Positions 52,215-61,271 of a stretch of DNA of 64,000 nucleotides are shown here, one piece after another. This stretch comes from Flavobacteriales bacterium (GTDB taxonomy: Bacteria > Bacteroidota > Bacteroidia > Flavobacteriales_F > PHOS-HE28): contig CP064979.1 in assembly GCA_016699575.1 (NCBI GenBank), forward strand, positions 1 through 64,000, given 5' to 3'. Under the pieces are notes generated by a model that saw only the letters and a program-made list of their open reading frames with translations, was not told the DNA's origin and searched no databases. How positions within the stretch are numbered: the first letter of the stretch is position 1; each line of letters begins with the position of its first letter. The translations under genes and the position numbers were made by a program.

Positions 52215-53045
52215 ATGCGCACCACTACCCTTTTCGTTCTCTGCTTGCCCTTCGCGGCTTCCGCCCAAACCGCATTACCCTACACGACAGGGTTCGACAA
52301 TGCGGCGCAGCAACAGGGCTGGCAGCAGTTCCGCACCGGCCACCTGAGCAACTACAGCTGGGGCATCAGCGCCAACGCTGCCGCCAGTGCACCCAACAAG
52401 CTCTGGCACGACTACCCGGTGGGCGGCAACGCCACCGACACCGTGCGCGACTGGTACGTATCGCCGCTTCTTGATCTGAGCGGGGGTGCGGTGCTCACAT
52501 GCAAAGCGAACATCTATGCCATCATGGGCAGCAGCATGCCCAGCGACGCGTGCGGCATCTATCTGCTCACCGGCAACGCCAACCCCGACCTGGCCACGGC
52601 GACACCCTTGCAGGACCTGCTGCCGCTCATCACCACCGGCAGCACCTACACCACCACCACGGCCGTGAACATTCCGCCCACGAGCGGGACAGCCCACATC
52701 GCGTTCTATTACCAAGCCACCCAGAACTGGCTCACGCCCGGCATCGATGATGTGTCCGTGCAACCCGTGAACGTGGGTGTGGCGGAACACGGTGCCCTCG
52801 CCAACATGTCCATCAGCATGTCGCCGAGGGAAGGGCTTGTCACCATCGCGCTCAACGATGCGCGCTATAACGGCGCTATGCTCACTCTTCAACTCTGGGA
52901 TGCACGAGGAGCGCAGGTCCTTCAGCAGGCGTTCCGCGATCGGGCCGAATTGACGCTTCCGGGCACCGCAGGCCACTACATCTGCACGCTATGCGACGGC
53001 GCTGGCAATGTGGTGGCCCGCGCTCCGGTACAGCGGATCCAGTAG
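52215..53045 (+). CDS. Secreted choice-of-anchor-type protein with short T9SS-like end
   Basis: A 276-residue precursor with signal MRTTTLFVLCLPFAASAQ; CCTTTTGCCC precedes the ATG. The domain starting LPYTTGFDNAAQQQGWQQF, with VRDWYVSPLLDLSGGAVLTC and IAFYYQATQNWLTPGIDDVS, is the galactose-binding-like 'choice of anchor J' module frequent in Bacteroidota surface proteins. The C-terminus (YNGAMLTLQLWDARGAQVLQ) resembles a T9SS sorting domain. Ligand unknown. Confidence 0.8.
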   Translation: MRTTTLFVLCLPFAASAQTALPYTTGFDNAAQQQGWQQFRTGHLSNYSWGISANAAASAPNKLWHDYPVGGNATDTVRDWYVSPLLDLSGGAVLTCKANIYAIMGSSMPSDACGIYLLTGNANPDLATATPLQDLLPLITTGSTYTTTTAVNIPPTSGTAHIAFYYQATQNWLTPGIDDVSVQPVNVGVAEHGALANMSISMSPREGLVTIALNDARYNGAMLTLQLWDARGAQVLQQAFRDRAELTLPGTAGHYICTLCDGAGNVVARAPVQRIQ

Positions 53046-53055
53046 ATCGATCCCA

Positions 53056-53880
53056 CTACTCCAGCACGAAGCGGTATTGTCGTTTATCTGAATGATCATT
53101 GAAGGTCAGCAGGTACATGCCGGGCGTGGCCCCCGACAGGTCGAGCCCGTCCGCTGGCCATGCACCTTCCATGTGCACGCGGCCATCGGCGGCCACCACG
53201 CGGAACGGCTCGTTGGTCCGTGCATCGGGCACGCGCAATCGATCGCGCACGGGATTCGGGTATGGTGCCCCTGATGTTGTGATGGCCGGAGCTTCCACCG
53301 CGTTGCTCGTTGCCAGATCGAACCCGATGTCCTGCCAAGTGTTCACCACGCTCTGGCCGGTCGGTGAGGTAATGTCGTTCCAATACAGTTTGCGCCCTGC
53401 CAGGTTGGTGCTCAACGTGCCGAAATTGGTGGTGAGGCTTCCCGTGAAGCTCAGATCCACCACCAGCGTGAGCGACGCGTCGAACATGAACGTGCTGTCC
53501 AACTCCAGCACGAACCAGTCGCCGGTGGTGCCGGGAGCGATGGTGTACGATGCACTGGTCAAAACGGTATCGAGCCCGGTAAAAAAGGTGTTGCCGCCCG
53601 CGAACGCCGTTGCCGAGGTCTGTGTCATGCGCACCATGAAGTTGGTAAGCGTATTCCCGTCGGTCTCACCAGTTGTGCCGTACCGGTAGTAGATGCGCGT
53701 GATGCCGCCATCGATCGCCCCGGTGAGGTCGCCCGGCGTATAGAGGCATTGGCTATGGTTCGCGGTGCCGAGGTTGCCCAACAGGAAGGTGCTGTTGCTG
53801 GTGCCGCAGCATTTCTGAACGGTTTGCGCCTGCAAGGAACCGGCAAGCAACAAGGCCAAGGGTGCAATGGAGCGGTGCAT
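53056..53880 (-). CDS. Secreted protein with T9SS sorting domain
   Basis: A 274-residue precursor (ATG 53880, signal MHRSIAPLALLLAGSLQAQ). The mature domain is beta-rich with no recognised enzyme motif (STFLLGNLGTANHSQCLYTP, ITRIYYRYGTTGETDG). The last ~70 residues, SGAPYPNPVRDRLRVPDART to GMYLLTFNDHSDKRQYRF, are a classical T9SS type A sorting domain. It converges with the gene at 52215 and diverges from the GIY-YIG-like gene. Confidence 0.82.
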   Translation of the reverse strand: MHRSIAPLALLLAGSLQAQTVQKCCGTSNSTFLLGNLGTANHSQCLYTPGDLTGAIDGGITRIYYRYGTTGETDGNTLTNFMVRMTQTSATAFAGGNTFFTGLDTVLTSASYTIAPGTTGDWFVLELDSTFMFDASLTLVVDLSFTGSLTTNFGTLSTNLAGRKLYWNDITSPTGQSVVNTWQDIGFDLATSNAVEAPAITTSGAPYPNPVRDRLRVPDARTNEPFRVVAADGRVHMEGAWPADGLDLSGATPGMYLLTFNDHSDKRQYRFVLE

Positions 53881-53945
53881 GTGCGGAGGTTGTGGCGACA
53901 AGATATGTTCCGCAGCACAGCGCGGATCCATCTTCGCGCTCCACC

Positions 53946-54290
53946 ATGCCAACGGCATACACGGTTTACGTCATCGAACTGGCGCGCAAGGTCTTCACCG
54001 AGGACCGGAAATTCCGCGAAGCCAACCCGCAGTACAACGGTGTGCTGGAATGCCTGTACGTGGGCATGACGAGCAAGACGCCGCAGGAACGCTTCGCGCA
54101 GCACAAGACCGGCGCGCTGAGCAAGAAGGGCCACAACCTGTCGTCGGCCATCGTGCGCAGGTACGGGCGCTACCTGCGGCCCAGCCTGTACCAGGACATC
54201 GGTCCGCTGAGCCGCGCCGAAGCCTTGGAAGTGGAGCGCGGCCTTGCGCTCGAGCTGCGCCGCAAGGGTTACGCGGTGTGGACGAACTGA
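53946..54290 (+). CDS. GIY-YIG-like small nuclease-domain protein
   Basis: A 114-residue protein. The beginning YTVYVIELARKVF and LYVGMTSKTPQERFAQHKTG give the two strands and the R-x(n)-H pattern of GIY-YIG nucleases (here YVI...YVG), with an insertion of ~25 residues between the halves. The following KGHNLSSAIVRRYG and an E in ALEVERGLA could supply the metal ligand. A role in DNA repair or defence is possible but unproven. ATG 53946 chosen from context. Confidence 0.6.
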   Translation: MPTAYTVYVIELARKVFTEDRKFREANPQYNGVLECLYVGMTSKTPQERFAQHKTGALSKKGHNLSSAIVRRYGRYLRPSLYQDIGPLSRAEALEVERGLALELRRKGYAVWTN

Positions 54291-54341
54291 GCGGCCAAGC
54301 GCTTGCGATCGACCCATATTTGGCGCACCAAACCGAACGCC

Positions 54342-54725
54342 ATGCGCCCCTTCGCCCTGTTGCTCGCCGTCGCCCTTGTCATAGCATCCGCCGGTTGCGC
54401 CGCCCAGCCTGCCGGTACGATCGGCGCGGCCGCGTTGCAGGCCGAGCTGCGCACCGACACGGTGCAGCTCATCGATGTGCGCACCCCCGATGAATGGTCG
54501 CGCGGCCACATTGAAGGCGCCGTGCACATCGATTGGTTCAGCGATGAATTCAAGGCACAGGTGGAGAAGCTCGACAAGAACGCCCCGGTGCGTTTGTACT
54601 GTGCTGCCGGTGGCCGCAGTGAAGAGGCGCGCGAGATGCTCCGCGGCATGGGTTTCCGCGATGTGCTCGATCTCGACGGCGGGATCGGTGCGTGGAAAAA
54701 GAGCGGTGGCGCGGTGGTGAAGTAG
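54342..54725 (+). CDS. Rhodanese-domain lipoprotein
   Basis: A 127-residue lipoprotein (lipobox around ASAGC). The rhodanese fold shows VQLIDVRTPDEWSRGHIEGA and the active-site loop RLYCAAGGRSEEA, where Cys forms the persulfide. It probably transfers or senses sulfur in the periplasm. It lies 145 nt before ccoS and could be part of the same respiratory/redox neighbourhood. Confidence 0.85.
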   Translation: MRPFALLLAVALVIASAGCAAQPAGTIGAAALQAELRTDTVQLIDVRTPDEWSRGHIEGAVHIDWFSDEFKAQVEKLDKNAPVRLYCAAGGRSEEAREMLRGMGFRDVLDLDGGIGAWKKSGGAVVK

Positions 54726-54783
54726 TGCTGCTGCAGGCAGGTGCACGTCGGCGATGACCGGCGGATGCGCATTCCCCAACATT

Positions 54784-54799
54784 CCTGACGAACATCAGG
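54784..54799. promoter_or_regulatory. FNR-like site upstream of ccoS
   Basis: CCTGACGAACATCAGG has perfect 5-bp arms (CCTGA/TCAGG) and matches TGAT-N4-ATCA with one mismatch. It is ~72 nt before ccoS; a CCTTTGCG -7-like sequence follows at 54829-54836. Confidence 0.45.
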
Positions 54800-54870
54800 T
54801 GAGGCCCTGACCGGTCTCACCGACCGGCCCTTTGCGCCCCGGCAGTTTCGCAGCGCAAAGCCCGGAACTG

Positions 54871-55077
54871 ATGAGCGTCATCTTCCTCTTGATCGCTGCG
54901 AGCACGCTGGTGGCGGGCTTTTTCCTGTTCGCCTTCATCCGCGCCGTGCGCACCGGGCAGTTCGACGATGACAAGTCGCCGGCCGTGCGCATCCTGCGCG
55001 ACGACTTCCCGCAAGCAAACCAACCTCACCCCCGGCCCCTCCCCCAAGGAGAAGGGAGCAATTCCACCTTCCTATGA
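54871..55077 (+). CDS. ccoS: cbb3-type cytochrome oxidase assembly protein CcoS
   Basis: A 68-residue protein. The first ~45 residues are classical CcoS: SVIFLLIAASTLVAGFFLFA (one membrane span) then FIRAVRTGQFDDDKSPAVRI. CcoS is needed to insert haem and copper into CcoN. The last ~20 residues (QPHPRPLPQGEG) are encoded by a dispersed intergenic repeat and are not part of the family. The stop overlaps ccoNO by 4 nt. Confidence 0.9.
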   Translation: MSVIFLLIAASTLVAGFFLFAFIRAVRTGQFDDDKSPAVRILRDDFPQANQPHPRPLPQGEGSNSTFL

Positions 55078-57272
55078 ACGAGCGATTCCAGTACGACAAC
55101 CGCATCGTCAAGAACTTCCTGTTCATCACCGTCCTGTGGGGCGTGGTGGGCATGCTGGTCGGTCTCATCATCGCCACGCAGATGGTGGCCCAGAACACGC
55201 CACCTGATGCGTGGTACTACTGGATCGTACGGCCCTTCACTTGGCTTGGCGAACAGCAGTGGTTCACGTTCGGCCGCCTGCGTCCGTTGCACACCAACGC
55301 TGTCATTTTCGCCTTCGTGGGCAACGGCATTTTCGCCGGGGCCTATTACAGCATGCAGCGGCTGCTCAAGGCGCGCATGTTCAGCGATGTGCTGAGCAAG
55401 CTGCATTTCTGGGGCTGGCAGTTCATCATCGTTTGCGCCGCGGTAACCCTGCCGTTGGGCATCACCACCGGCAAGGAATACGCGGAGCTGGAGTGGCCGA
55501 TCGACATCCTGATCACACTGGTGTGGGTGGTGTTCGGCATCAACATGTTCGGCACCATCCTCAAGCGCCGCGAGCGCCACCTGTACGTGGCCATCTGGTT
55601 CTACATCGCCACGTGGGTAACGGTGGCCATGCTGCACATCACCAACAGCATGGAACTGCCGATCAGCTTCCTGAAGAGCTACAGCTGGTACGCCGGCGTG
55701 CAGGACGCCCTGGTGCAGTGGTGGTACGGCCACAATGCGGTGGCGTTCTTCCTCACCACGCCCTACTTGGGCCTCATGTACTACTTCATGCCGAAGGCGG
55801 CCAATCGCCCGGTGTACAGTTACAAGCTCAGCATCATCCACTTCTGGGCGCTCATCTTCATCTACATCTGGGCTGGCCCGCACCACCTGCTCTACAGCGC
55901 GTTGCCCGACTGGGCGCAGAGCCTGGGCGTGGTGTTCAGCGTGATGCTCATCGCACCGAGCTGGGGCGGTATGCTGAACGGGCTGCTGACGTTGCGCGGT
56001 GCATGGGACCGGGTACGTGAGGATCCCGTGCTGAAGTTCATGGTGGTGGCCGTGACCTGTTACGGCATGAGCACGCTGGAGGGTCCCTTGCTCAGCGTGA
56101 AGTACCTCAACGCCATCGCCCACTTCACCGACTGGATCATCGCGCACGTGCACATCGGTGGCATCGGCTGGAACGGCATGCTGACGTTCGGTATCATCTA
56201 CTGGATGGTGCCCCGCCTTTACGGCACCAAGCTGCACAGCACGCGCCTGGCGAACGTGCACTTCTGGATCGCCACGTTGGGCATCGTGTTCTATGCGATA
56301 CCGCTCTATTTCGCCGGGTTCTTCCAAGCCATGATGTGGAAGGAGTTCACGCCGGACGGTTTCCTGGTGTACAAGAACTTCCTGGACACCGTGGTGGAGA
56401 TCAAGTACGCCTACTGGCTCCGCGCTCTCGGTGGTCTGCTCTACCTCATCGGCGCCTTCATCATGGTGTACAACGTGTGGAAGACGGCCAAGGCAGGCAA
56501 GCTCATCGCCAACGAGGACGCCGAAGCACCGGCACTGGAAAAGGTGGCGGTGGTGAACGAAGGCGGTCACTGGCACCGCTGGATCGAACGCCGGCCCATC
56601 CAGATGCTCGTTGCGAGCTTGGTGCTGGTGGCGATCGGCGGCCTGTTCGAGCTCGTCCCGACGTTCCTCGTGGAGAGCAACATACCCACCATCGCCAGCG
56701 TGAAACCCTACACACCGCTGGAGCTGCACGGGCGCGATATCTACGTGCGTGAAGGCTGCTACACCTGCCACAGCCAGATGATCCGTCCGTTCCGGAGCGA
56801 AACGGAGCGCTACGGCGAATACGCGAAGGCCGGCGAGTTCGTGTACGACCACCCGTTCCAATGGGGCAGCAAGCGCACCGGACCGGACCTGTTGCGCGTG
56901 GGCGGCAAGTACCCGCACAGCTGGCACTACTACCACATGTACGATCCCACCAGCATGAGCCCGGGCTCGCTGATGCCGCCGTACCACCACTTGTTCAATG
57001 ATGCGTTGGACACAACAACAACGACCAAGAAGATCGAAGCCATGCTCACCATGGGCGTGCCGTACGACAAGGAGCCTTATGGTCCCGGGTTCGCCCAACG
57101 CGCCAACGCCCATTTGGATGAACAACGCGCGGCCATCGTGGCCGGCCTGAAGAAGGACGGTATCGAGGCCAACGCCGACCGAGAGATCATCGCGCTCATC
57201 GCCTACCTGCAACGCGTGGGCACCGACATCAAAGCCAAACCCGCCGCCACTGCCGCCGTGGCCCAACCCTGA
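55074..57272 (+). CDS. ccoNO: cbb3-type cytochrome c oxidase fused subunits I and II (CcoN-CcoO)
   Basis: A 732-residue fusion typical of Bacteroidota. Residues 1-~475 are CcoN: 12 membrane spans with the haem and copper ligands in FGRLRPLHTNAV, WWYGHNAVAFFLTT, WAGPHHLLY and AHFTDWIIAHVHIGGIGWNG. From ~500 a single span leads into CcoO, a monohaem cytochrome with CYTCH at 562-566 and a distal Met region (PGSLMPPYHH). The enzyme reduces oxygen at low tension and pumps protons. Translationally coupled to ccoS. Confidence 0.97.
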   Translation: MNERFQYDNRIVKNFLFITVLWGVVGMLVGLIIATQMVAQNTPPDAWYYWIVRPFTWLGEQQWFTFGRLRPLHTNAVIFAFVGNGIFAGAYYSMQRLLKARMFSDVLSKLHFWGWQFIIVCAAVTLPLGITTGKEYAELEWPIDILITLVWVVFGINMFGTILKRRERHLYVAIWFYIATWVTVAMLHITNSMELPISFLKSYSWYAGVQDALVQWWYGHNAVAFFLTTPYLGLMYYFMPKAANRPVYSYKLSIIHFWALIFIYIWAGPHHLLYSALPDWAQSLGVVFSVMLIAPSWGGMLNGLLTLRGAWDRVREDPVLKFMVVAVTCYGMSTLEGPLLSVKYLNAIAHFTDWIIAHVHIGGIGWNGMLTFGIIYWMVPRLYGTKLHSTRLANVHFWIATLGIVFYAIPLYFAGFFQAMMWKEFTPDGFLVYKNFLDTVVEIKYAYWLRALGGLLYLIGAFIMVYNVWKTAKAGKLIANEDAEAPALEKVAVVNEGGHWHRWIERRPIQMLVASLVLVAIGGLFELVPTFLVESNIPTIASVKPYTPLELHGRDIYVREGCYTCHSQMIRPFRSETERYGEYAKAGEFVYDHPFQWGSKRTGPDLLRVGGKYPHSWHYYHMYDPTSMSPGSLMPPYHHLFNDALDTTTTTKKIEAMLTMGVPYDKEPYGPGFAQRANAHLDEQRAAIVAGLKKDGIEANADREIIALIAYLQRVGTDIKAKPAATAAVAQP

Positions 57273-57278
57273 TCAGCC

Positions 57279-57476
57279 ATGCTCAAGTTCATCAAGCACC
57301 ATCTGTCATCGATCGGAGGCGTGGAGATATGGCCCATGCTCTCGTTCGTGGTCTTCTTCCTCTTCTTCCTGGCCGTGCTCTGGTGGGTGTTCACCGTGCG
57401 CCGCACGCACATCGACCACATGGCCGCGCTGCCCATCAACGACGACAACAACGAAACCGAACGCCATGCGCTTTGA
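57279..57476 (+). CDS. ccoQ: CcoQ-like small subunit of cbb3 oxidase
   Basis: A 65-residue single-span protein (MLSFVVFFLFFLAVLWWVFT) between ccoNO and ccoP, the usual place of CcoQ, which stabilises the oxidase. The C-terminus overlaps ccoP by 11 nt. The call rests mainly on size, span and position. Confidence 0.8.
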   Translation: MLKFIKHHLSSIGGVEIWPMLSFVVFFLFFLAVLWWVFTVRRTHIDHMAALPINDDNNETERHAL

Positions 57477-58656
57477 ACGGATCCTCCGCCCCCTCCTGCC
57501 GACCGTTCTCCTGCTGATCACCGGCCCGCTGCTGGCCCAAACCCCTGCGCCCGACCCTAACGCGACTTCCGTGGGCGGCGGCTTGTTCGAAGTCAGTAAC
57601 GGGCTCATCTATGCCATGCTGGCCTTGGCGATCATGCAGACCATCTTCATCGTGTCCCTGAGCGGCGTTATGCGCACCATGGGCGGCGTGGGTGCATGGG
57701 CGCGGCGCTACGTGCGCAACGCCGGTAAGATCGGCGTGCTCCTGCCCTTGCTGCTGCTGGCTTCCGACGCGAACGCGCAGACCTACAAAGGCGATGGCGG
57801 CGTGATCAGCAACTATCACCTCTTCTGGGCATTGCTTGCCGTGAACATGGTGCTCCTCACCGTGATGATCGCGCAGCTCATCATCCTCAAAGGCCTCACC
57901 AAGGCCGTGACGGGCGTGAAGGAAGAAGTGGAAGCCTCGGAACCGGAAGGACCCACTTGGGTGGACACGTTGCTGCAACGCCTTACCCGCAGGCCCGCCG
58001 TGGAAAAAGAGCAGGACCTGCTCATGCACCACGAATACGACGGCATCCGCGAGCTGGACAACGTGCTGCCGCCGTGGTGGTTGTGGCTCTTCTACGGCAC
58101 GATACTCTGGGGTGTGGTGTACTTGGTGAACGTGCACATGCTTGGCGTGTGGCCGAAACAGGAGGCCGAATACGTGGCCAAAATGCAAGAAGCCAAAGAG
58201 GAAGTGGCCGCCTTCGTAGCTCTCCAAGGAAGCGTGGTGGACGAGACCAACGTGACCGCGAGCACCGATGCCGCCACCATCAACAGCGGTGAAGCCATCT
58301 TCTCGCAGTACTGCGTGGCCTGCCACAACGCGGGCGCTCAGGGCAGCGAAACCTCCGTCGGCCCAAACCTCACGGATGCGTATTGGATCCATGGCGGCGG
58401 GGTGAAGAACATCTTCAAAACCATCAAGTACGGCGTGCCGGAAAAGGGCATGATCAGTTGGAAGAGCCAGCTGAAGCCGAACGAGATCGCTGCCCTGACC
58501 AGCTACATCCTTAGCCGCGAGGGCAAGGGTGACGCCGCCCAGAAAGCGCCGCAGGGCGATCTATGGCAGGAAGCGGCCGCACCGGTTGACAGCACTGCGG
58601 CCCCGGCCGACTCCCTAGCCGTCCCGGCCGACACCGCGCGCTTGGCCACCAACTGA
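57466..58656 (+). CDS. ccoP: cbb3-type cytochrome c oxidase subunit III (CcoP-like)
   Basis: A 396-residue protein, longer than proteobacterial CcoP (~300), with an extra N-terminal hydrophobic region (spans near 5-25, 45-65, 85-105 and 118-140). The CcoP core follows: EYDGIRELDNVLPPWWLWLF, then a monohaem domain with CVACH at 283-287, SVGPNLTDAYWIHGGGVKNI and the axial Met in PEKGMISWKSQL. Only one CxxCH is present, whereas many CcoP have two. It delivers electrons to CcoO. Confidence 0.93.
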   Translation: MRFERILRPLLPTVLLLITGPLLAQTPAPDPNATSVGGGLFEVSNGLIYAMLALAIMQTIFIVSLSGVMRTMGGVGAWARRYVRNAGKIGVLLPLLLLASDANAQTYKGDGGVISNYHLFWALLAVNMVLLTVMIAQLIILKGLTKAVTGVKEEVEASEPEGPTWVDTLLQRLTRRPAVEKEQDLLMHHEYDGIRELDNVLPPWWLWLFYGTILWGVVYLVNVHMLGVWPKQEAEYVAKMQEAKEEVAAFVALQGSVVDETNVTASTDAATINSGEAIFSQYCVACHNAGAQGSETSVGPNLTDAYWIHGGGVKNIFKTIKYGVPEKGMISWKSQLKPNEIAALTSYILSREGKGDAAQKAPQGDLWQEAAAPVDSTAAPADSLAVPADTARLATN

Positions 58657-58657
58657 A

Positions 58658-60121
58658 ATGGACACCCGTCAACCCGCACAACTCAAACGCGATCACGATG
58701 CCGATGCCCGCAAGGGCGGCCTCCGCGACGAGAGCTTCCGCGACTCCATCAGCACGGTGGACAAGCACGGCAAGCGCGTGTGGGTGTACCCGAAGAAGTC
58801 GCACGGCAAGTTCACCACGCGCCGGTCCATCGTAGGGTACTCGTTGCTGGCCCTGCTCTTCATCGGGCCGTTCCTGCGCATCGGCGGGGAACCGCTCCTG
58901 ATGATCAACATCCTGGAGCGGCGCTTCGTGTTCTTCGGACAAACGTTCTGGCCGCAGGATTTCCTGATCTTCGTGATCGGCTTCATCGCCTTCATCGTGT
59001 TCGTGGCGCTCTTCACGGTGGCCTTCGGGCGCTTGTTCTGCGGCTGGGCCTGTCCGCAAACCGTCTTCATGGACCAGGTGTTCCGCCGCATCGAATACAC
59101 GATCGAAGGCGACTGGAAGCAACGGCAGGCCCTGGACAAGGGGCCGCTCACGGGCGACAAGATCCGCAAGAAGACGCTCAAGCACGCGCTGTTCTTCGGC
59201 ATCAGCTTCTTCATCGGTAACACCTTCCTGGCCTACATCATCGGTAGCGATGAGCTGCTGGGCATCGTGCGCGAACCGGCTGACGCGCACGTGGGCGGGC
59301 TGCTCGCCATGACCCTGTTCAGCGGCGTCTTCTACGCCAACTTCGCCTTCTTCCGCGAGCAAGCGTGCACCACGGTTTGCCCGTACGGCCGCTTGCAAGG
59401 TGTGCTGCTGGACCGCAAGAGCATCGTCATCGCGTACGACCATGTGCGCGGCGAACCGCGCGGACACATGCGCAAGGGCGAGGACCGTTCTTCCGCAGGG
59501 AAAGGCGATTGCATCGATTGCAAAGCCTGCGTGCACGAATGCCCCACGGGCATCGACATCCGCAACGGCACGCAACTGGAGTGCGTGAACTGTACCGCCT
59601 GCATCGACGCGTGCGACAACATGATGGAGAGCGTGGGCCTGCCGAAGGGCCTGGTGCGCTATGCCAGCGAAAGCGGAATAGCGGACAAGAAACCCTTCGT
59701 GTTCAACACGCGCATGAAGGCCTACAGTGCGGTGCTGGTGGTGCTCGTCGGTGTGCTGGCCACCCTCATTGCGCTCCGGAGCGATACGGACAGCACCGTA
59801 CTGCGCACGCCGGGCATGCTCTTCCAGCAGCAGCCCGATGGCCGCATCAGCAACCTTTACACCATCAAGGTCCTCAACAAATCGCACCACAGCATGCCCG
59901 TGCACTTCCAAGTGTTGGACCTGCCCGGCGAAGTGAAGCTGGTGGGCAAGCCCATTGAACTGGAGCCCGGTGCGCTGGGCCAGGGCGAGCTCTTCGTCAT
60001 ACTGCCCAAGACCTCGCTCACCGGCATGAAGACCCGCGTTAGCATCGGTGTCTTCAGCGGCGACAAGCAGTTGGAGACCGTCACCACATCGTTCGTCGGA
60101 CCCATATCCATACCACAATGA
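58658..60121 (+). CDS. ccoG: Cytochrome c oxidase accessory protein CcoG (FixG/RdxA)
   Basis: A 487-residue polyferredoxin membrane protein, now viewed as a copper reductase for cbb3 assembly. It has N-terminal spans, LFCGWACPQTVFMDQVFRRI near 129, two 4Fe-4S clusters (DCIDCKACVHECP and ECVNCTACIDACD, residues ~283-325), and a C-terminal Ig-like FixG domain. Follows ccoP by 1 nt. Confidence 0.95.
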   Translation: MDTRQPAQLKRDHDADARKGGLRDESFRDSISTVDKHGKRVWVYPKKSHGKFTTRRSIVGYSLLALLFIGPFLRIGGEPLLMINILERRFVFFGQTFWPQDFLIFVIGFIAFIVFVALFTVAFGRLFCGWACPQTVFMDQVFRRIEYTIEGDWKQRQALDKGPLTGDKIRKKTLKHALFFGISFFIGNTFLAYIIGSDELLGIVREPADAHVGGLLAMTLFSGVFYANFAFFREQACTTVCPYGRLQGVLLDRKSIVIAYDHVRGEPRGHMRKGEDRSSAGKGDCIDCKACVHECPTGIDIRNGTQLECVNCTACIDACDNMMESVGLPKGLVRYASESGIADKKPFVFNTRMKAYSAVLVVLVGVLATLIALRSDTDSTVLRTPGMLFQQQPDGRISNLYTIKVLNKSHHSMPVHFQVLDLPGEVKLVGKPIELEPGALGQGELFVILPKTSLTGMKTRVSIGVFSGDKQLETVTTSFVGPISIPQ

Positions 60122-60552
60122 ACTGGGGAAAAGGACTTGCCATGGCCCTCATCGCCTTCGCGGGCATGATGACGTACTTCATGGTGCGCGGCGCGCAGAG
60201 CCCGGAGCCGCTCATCGCGGAGAACTACTACGAACAGGAGCTGGCCTACCAGGACCGCATCGATGCCACGCACCGCGCGGACGTGCTCAGCTCCAAGGTG
60301 ACCATCGCCGCCGACCGTACCCGTGTCCAGGTCGGCTTCCCGGCTGAAATGCACGGCAAGACCATCACCGGAACGTTGGAACTGATCCGCCTGAACAACG
60401 TGGACGCCGACCGGAAAGTCGCACTCAGCGGGACAGCTACCGAACGCATGCAAGCCGCAGTGGACCTGGTGCCAGGGGTGTATATCGCCCAATTGACCTG
60501 GACCGTTGATGGCTTTGAGTACTTCCGCGAGGAGCGGCTGTTCGTACCATGA
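60118..60552 (+). CDS. ccoH: FixH/CcoH-family protein
   Basis: A 144-residue protein with one N-terminal span (KGLAMALIAFAGMMTYFMV) and a periplasmic beta-domain containing the family pattern NYYEQELAYQDRID. CcoH stabilises CcoP and assists oxidase assembly. Its start overlaps ccoG by 4 nt and its end overlaps safE by 4 nt. Confidence 0.88.
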   Translation: MNWGKGLAMALIAFAGMMTYFMVRGAQSPEPLIAENYYEQELAYQDRIDATHRADVLSSKVTIAADRTRVQVGFPAEMHGKTITGTLELIRLNNVDADRKVALSGTATERMQAAVDLVPGVYIAQLTWTVDGFEYFREERLFVP

Positions 60553-61271
60553 ACGCACTGCTGCCAGCAGCTCTTTTAATGGGCGCAGCAGGCAGCGCGC
60601 ACTGCGTGGGCATGTGCGGTCCCATCGCAATGGCGGTGCCCACAATGGGACCGGGCCAACGGGAACGCTGGGCATCCACGCTCCTGTTGAACGGCGGCCG
60701 GCTCGTCAGCTACGTTGCGCTCGGGTTGGCGTTCGGTTCGTTCGGGCAAGGGCTACGGTTGGCCGGATTGCAACGATGGGTGTCATTGACGGCAGGCCTC
60801 TTGTTGTTGTTGGCCGTCCTGGTTCCCGGAGTGCTGGAGCGCTGGGGCGCACAAGGGAAATTGGCCCTGCTCATTGCCCGGCTCCGCGGCCGATTGGCCA
60901 AGCAACTGCGCCGCACAGCGCCCGAGGCCATCTTCCTCACCGGCATGCTGAACGGCCTCCTGCCTTGTGGTCTGGTCTACGCCGCTGCCTTGGGAGCGGC
61001 CGCCATGGGCAGCGCCCTGCAAGGCGCCGTGTTCATGGCCTTGTTCGCCCTGGGCACCTGGCCCGCGCTTTTTGCATTGCGCATGGGCAGCGCCGCGTTG
61101 AGCCCCGGTCTGCGTGCGTGGCTGCGCCGGTCCGCACCGGTGGTGGTCACCTGCATGGCCGTGCTGCTCATCATCCGCGGATCCGGCTTCGGCATACCTT
61201 TCCTGAGCCCGTCACTGCCCGACGTGCCCACATCGACAACAACCTGCCATCAACCAACCCCAACTCCATGA
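60549..61271 (+). CDS. Sulfite exporter TauE/SafE-family (DsbD_2-like) protein of the cco operon
   Basis: A 240-residue membrane protein with about six spans. The start GSAHCVGMCGPIAMAVP holds the conserved H-C-x(3)-C metal motif, and LTGMLNGLLPCGLVYAAAL is the matching second half. Homologues in cco operons are thought to handle copper for the oxidase. Overlaps ccoH and the next gene by 4 nt each. Confidence 0.88.
   Translation: MNALLPAALLMGAAGSAHCVGMCGPIAMAVPTMGPGQRERWASTLLLNGGRLVSYVALGLAFGSFGQGLRLAGLQRWVSLTAGLLLLLAVLVPGVLERWGAQGKLALLIARLRGRLAKQLRRTAPEAIFLTGMLNGLLPCGLVYAAALGAAAMGSALQGAVFMALFALGTWPALFALRMGSAALSPGLRAWLRRSAPVVVTCMAVLLIIRGSGFGIPFLSPSLPDVPTSTTTCHQPTPTP

Noticed and set aside
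55026..57266. 746-codon minus-strand frame opposite ccoNO
   Set aside because: Histidine- and glutamate-rich shadow of a well-identified oxidase gene.
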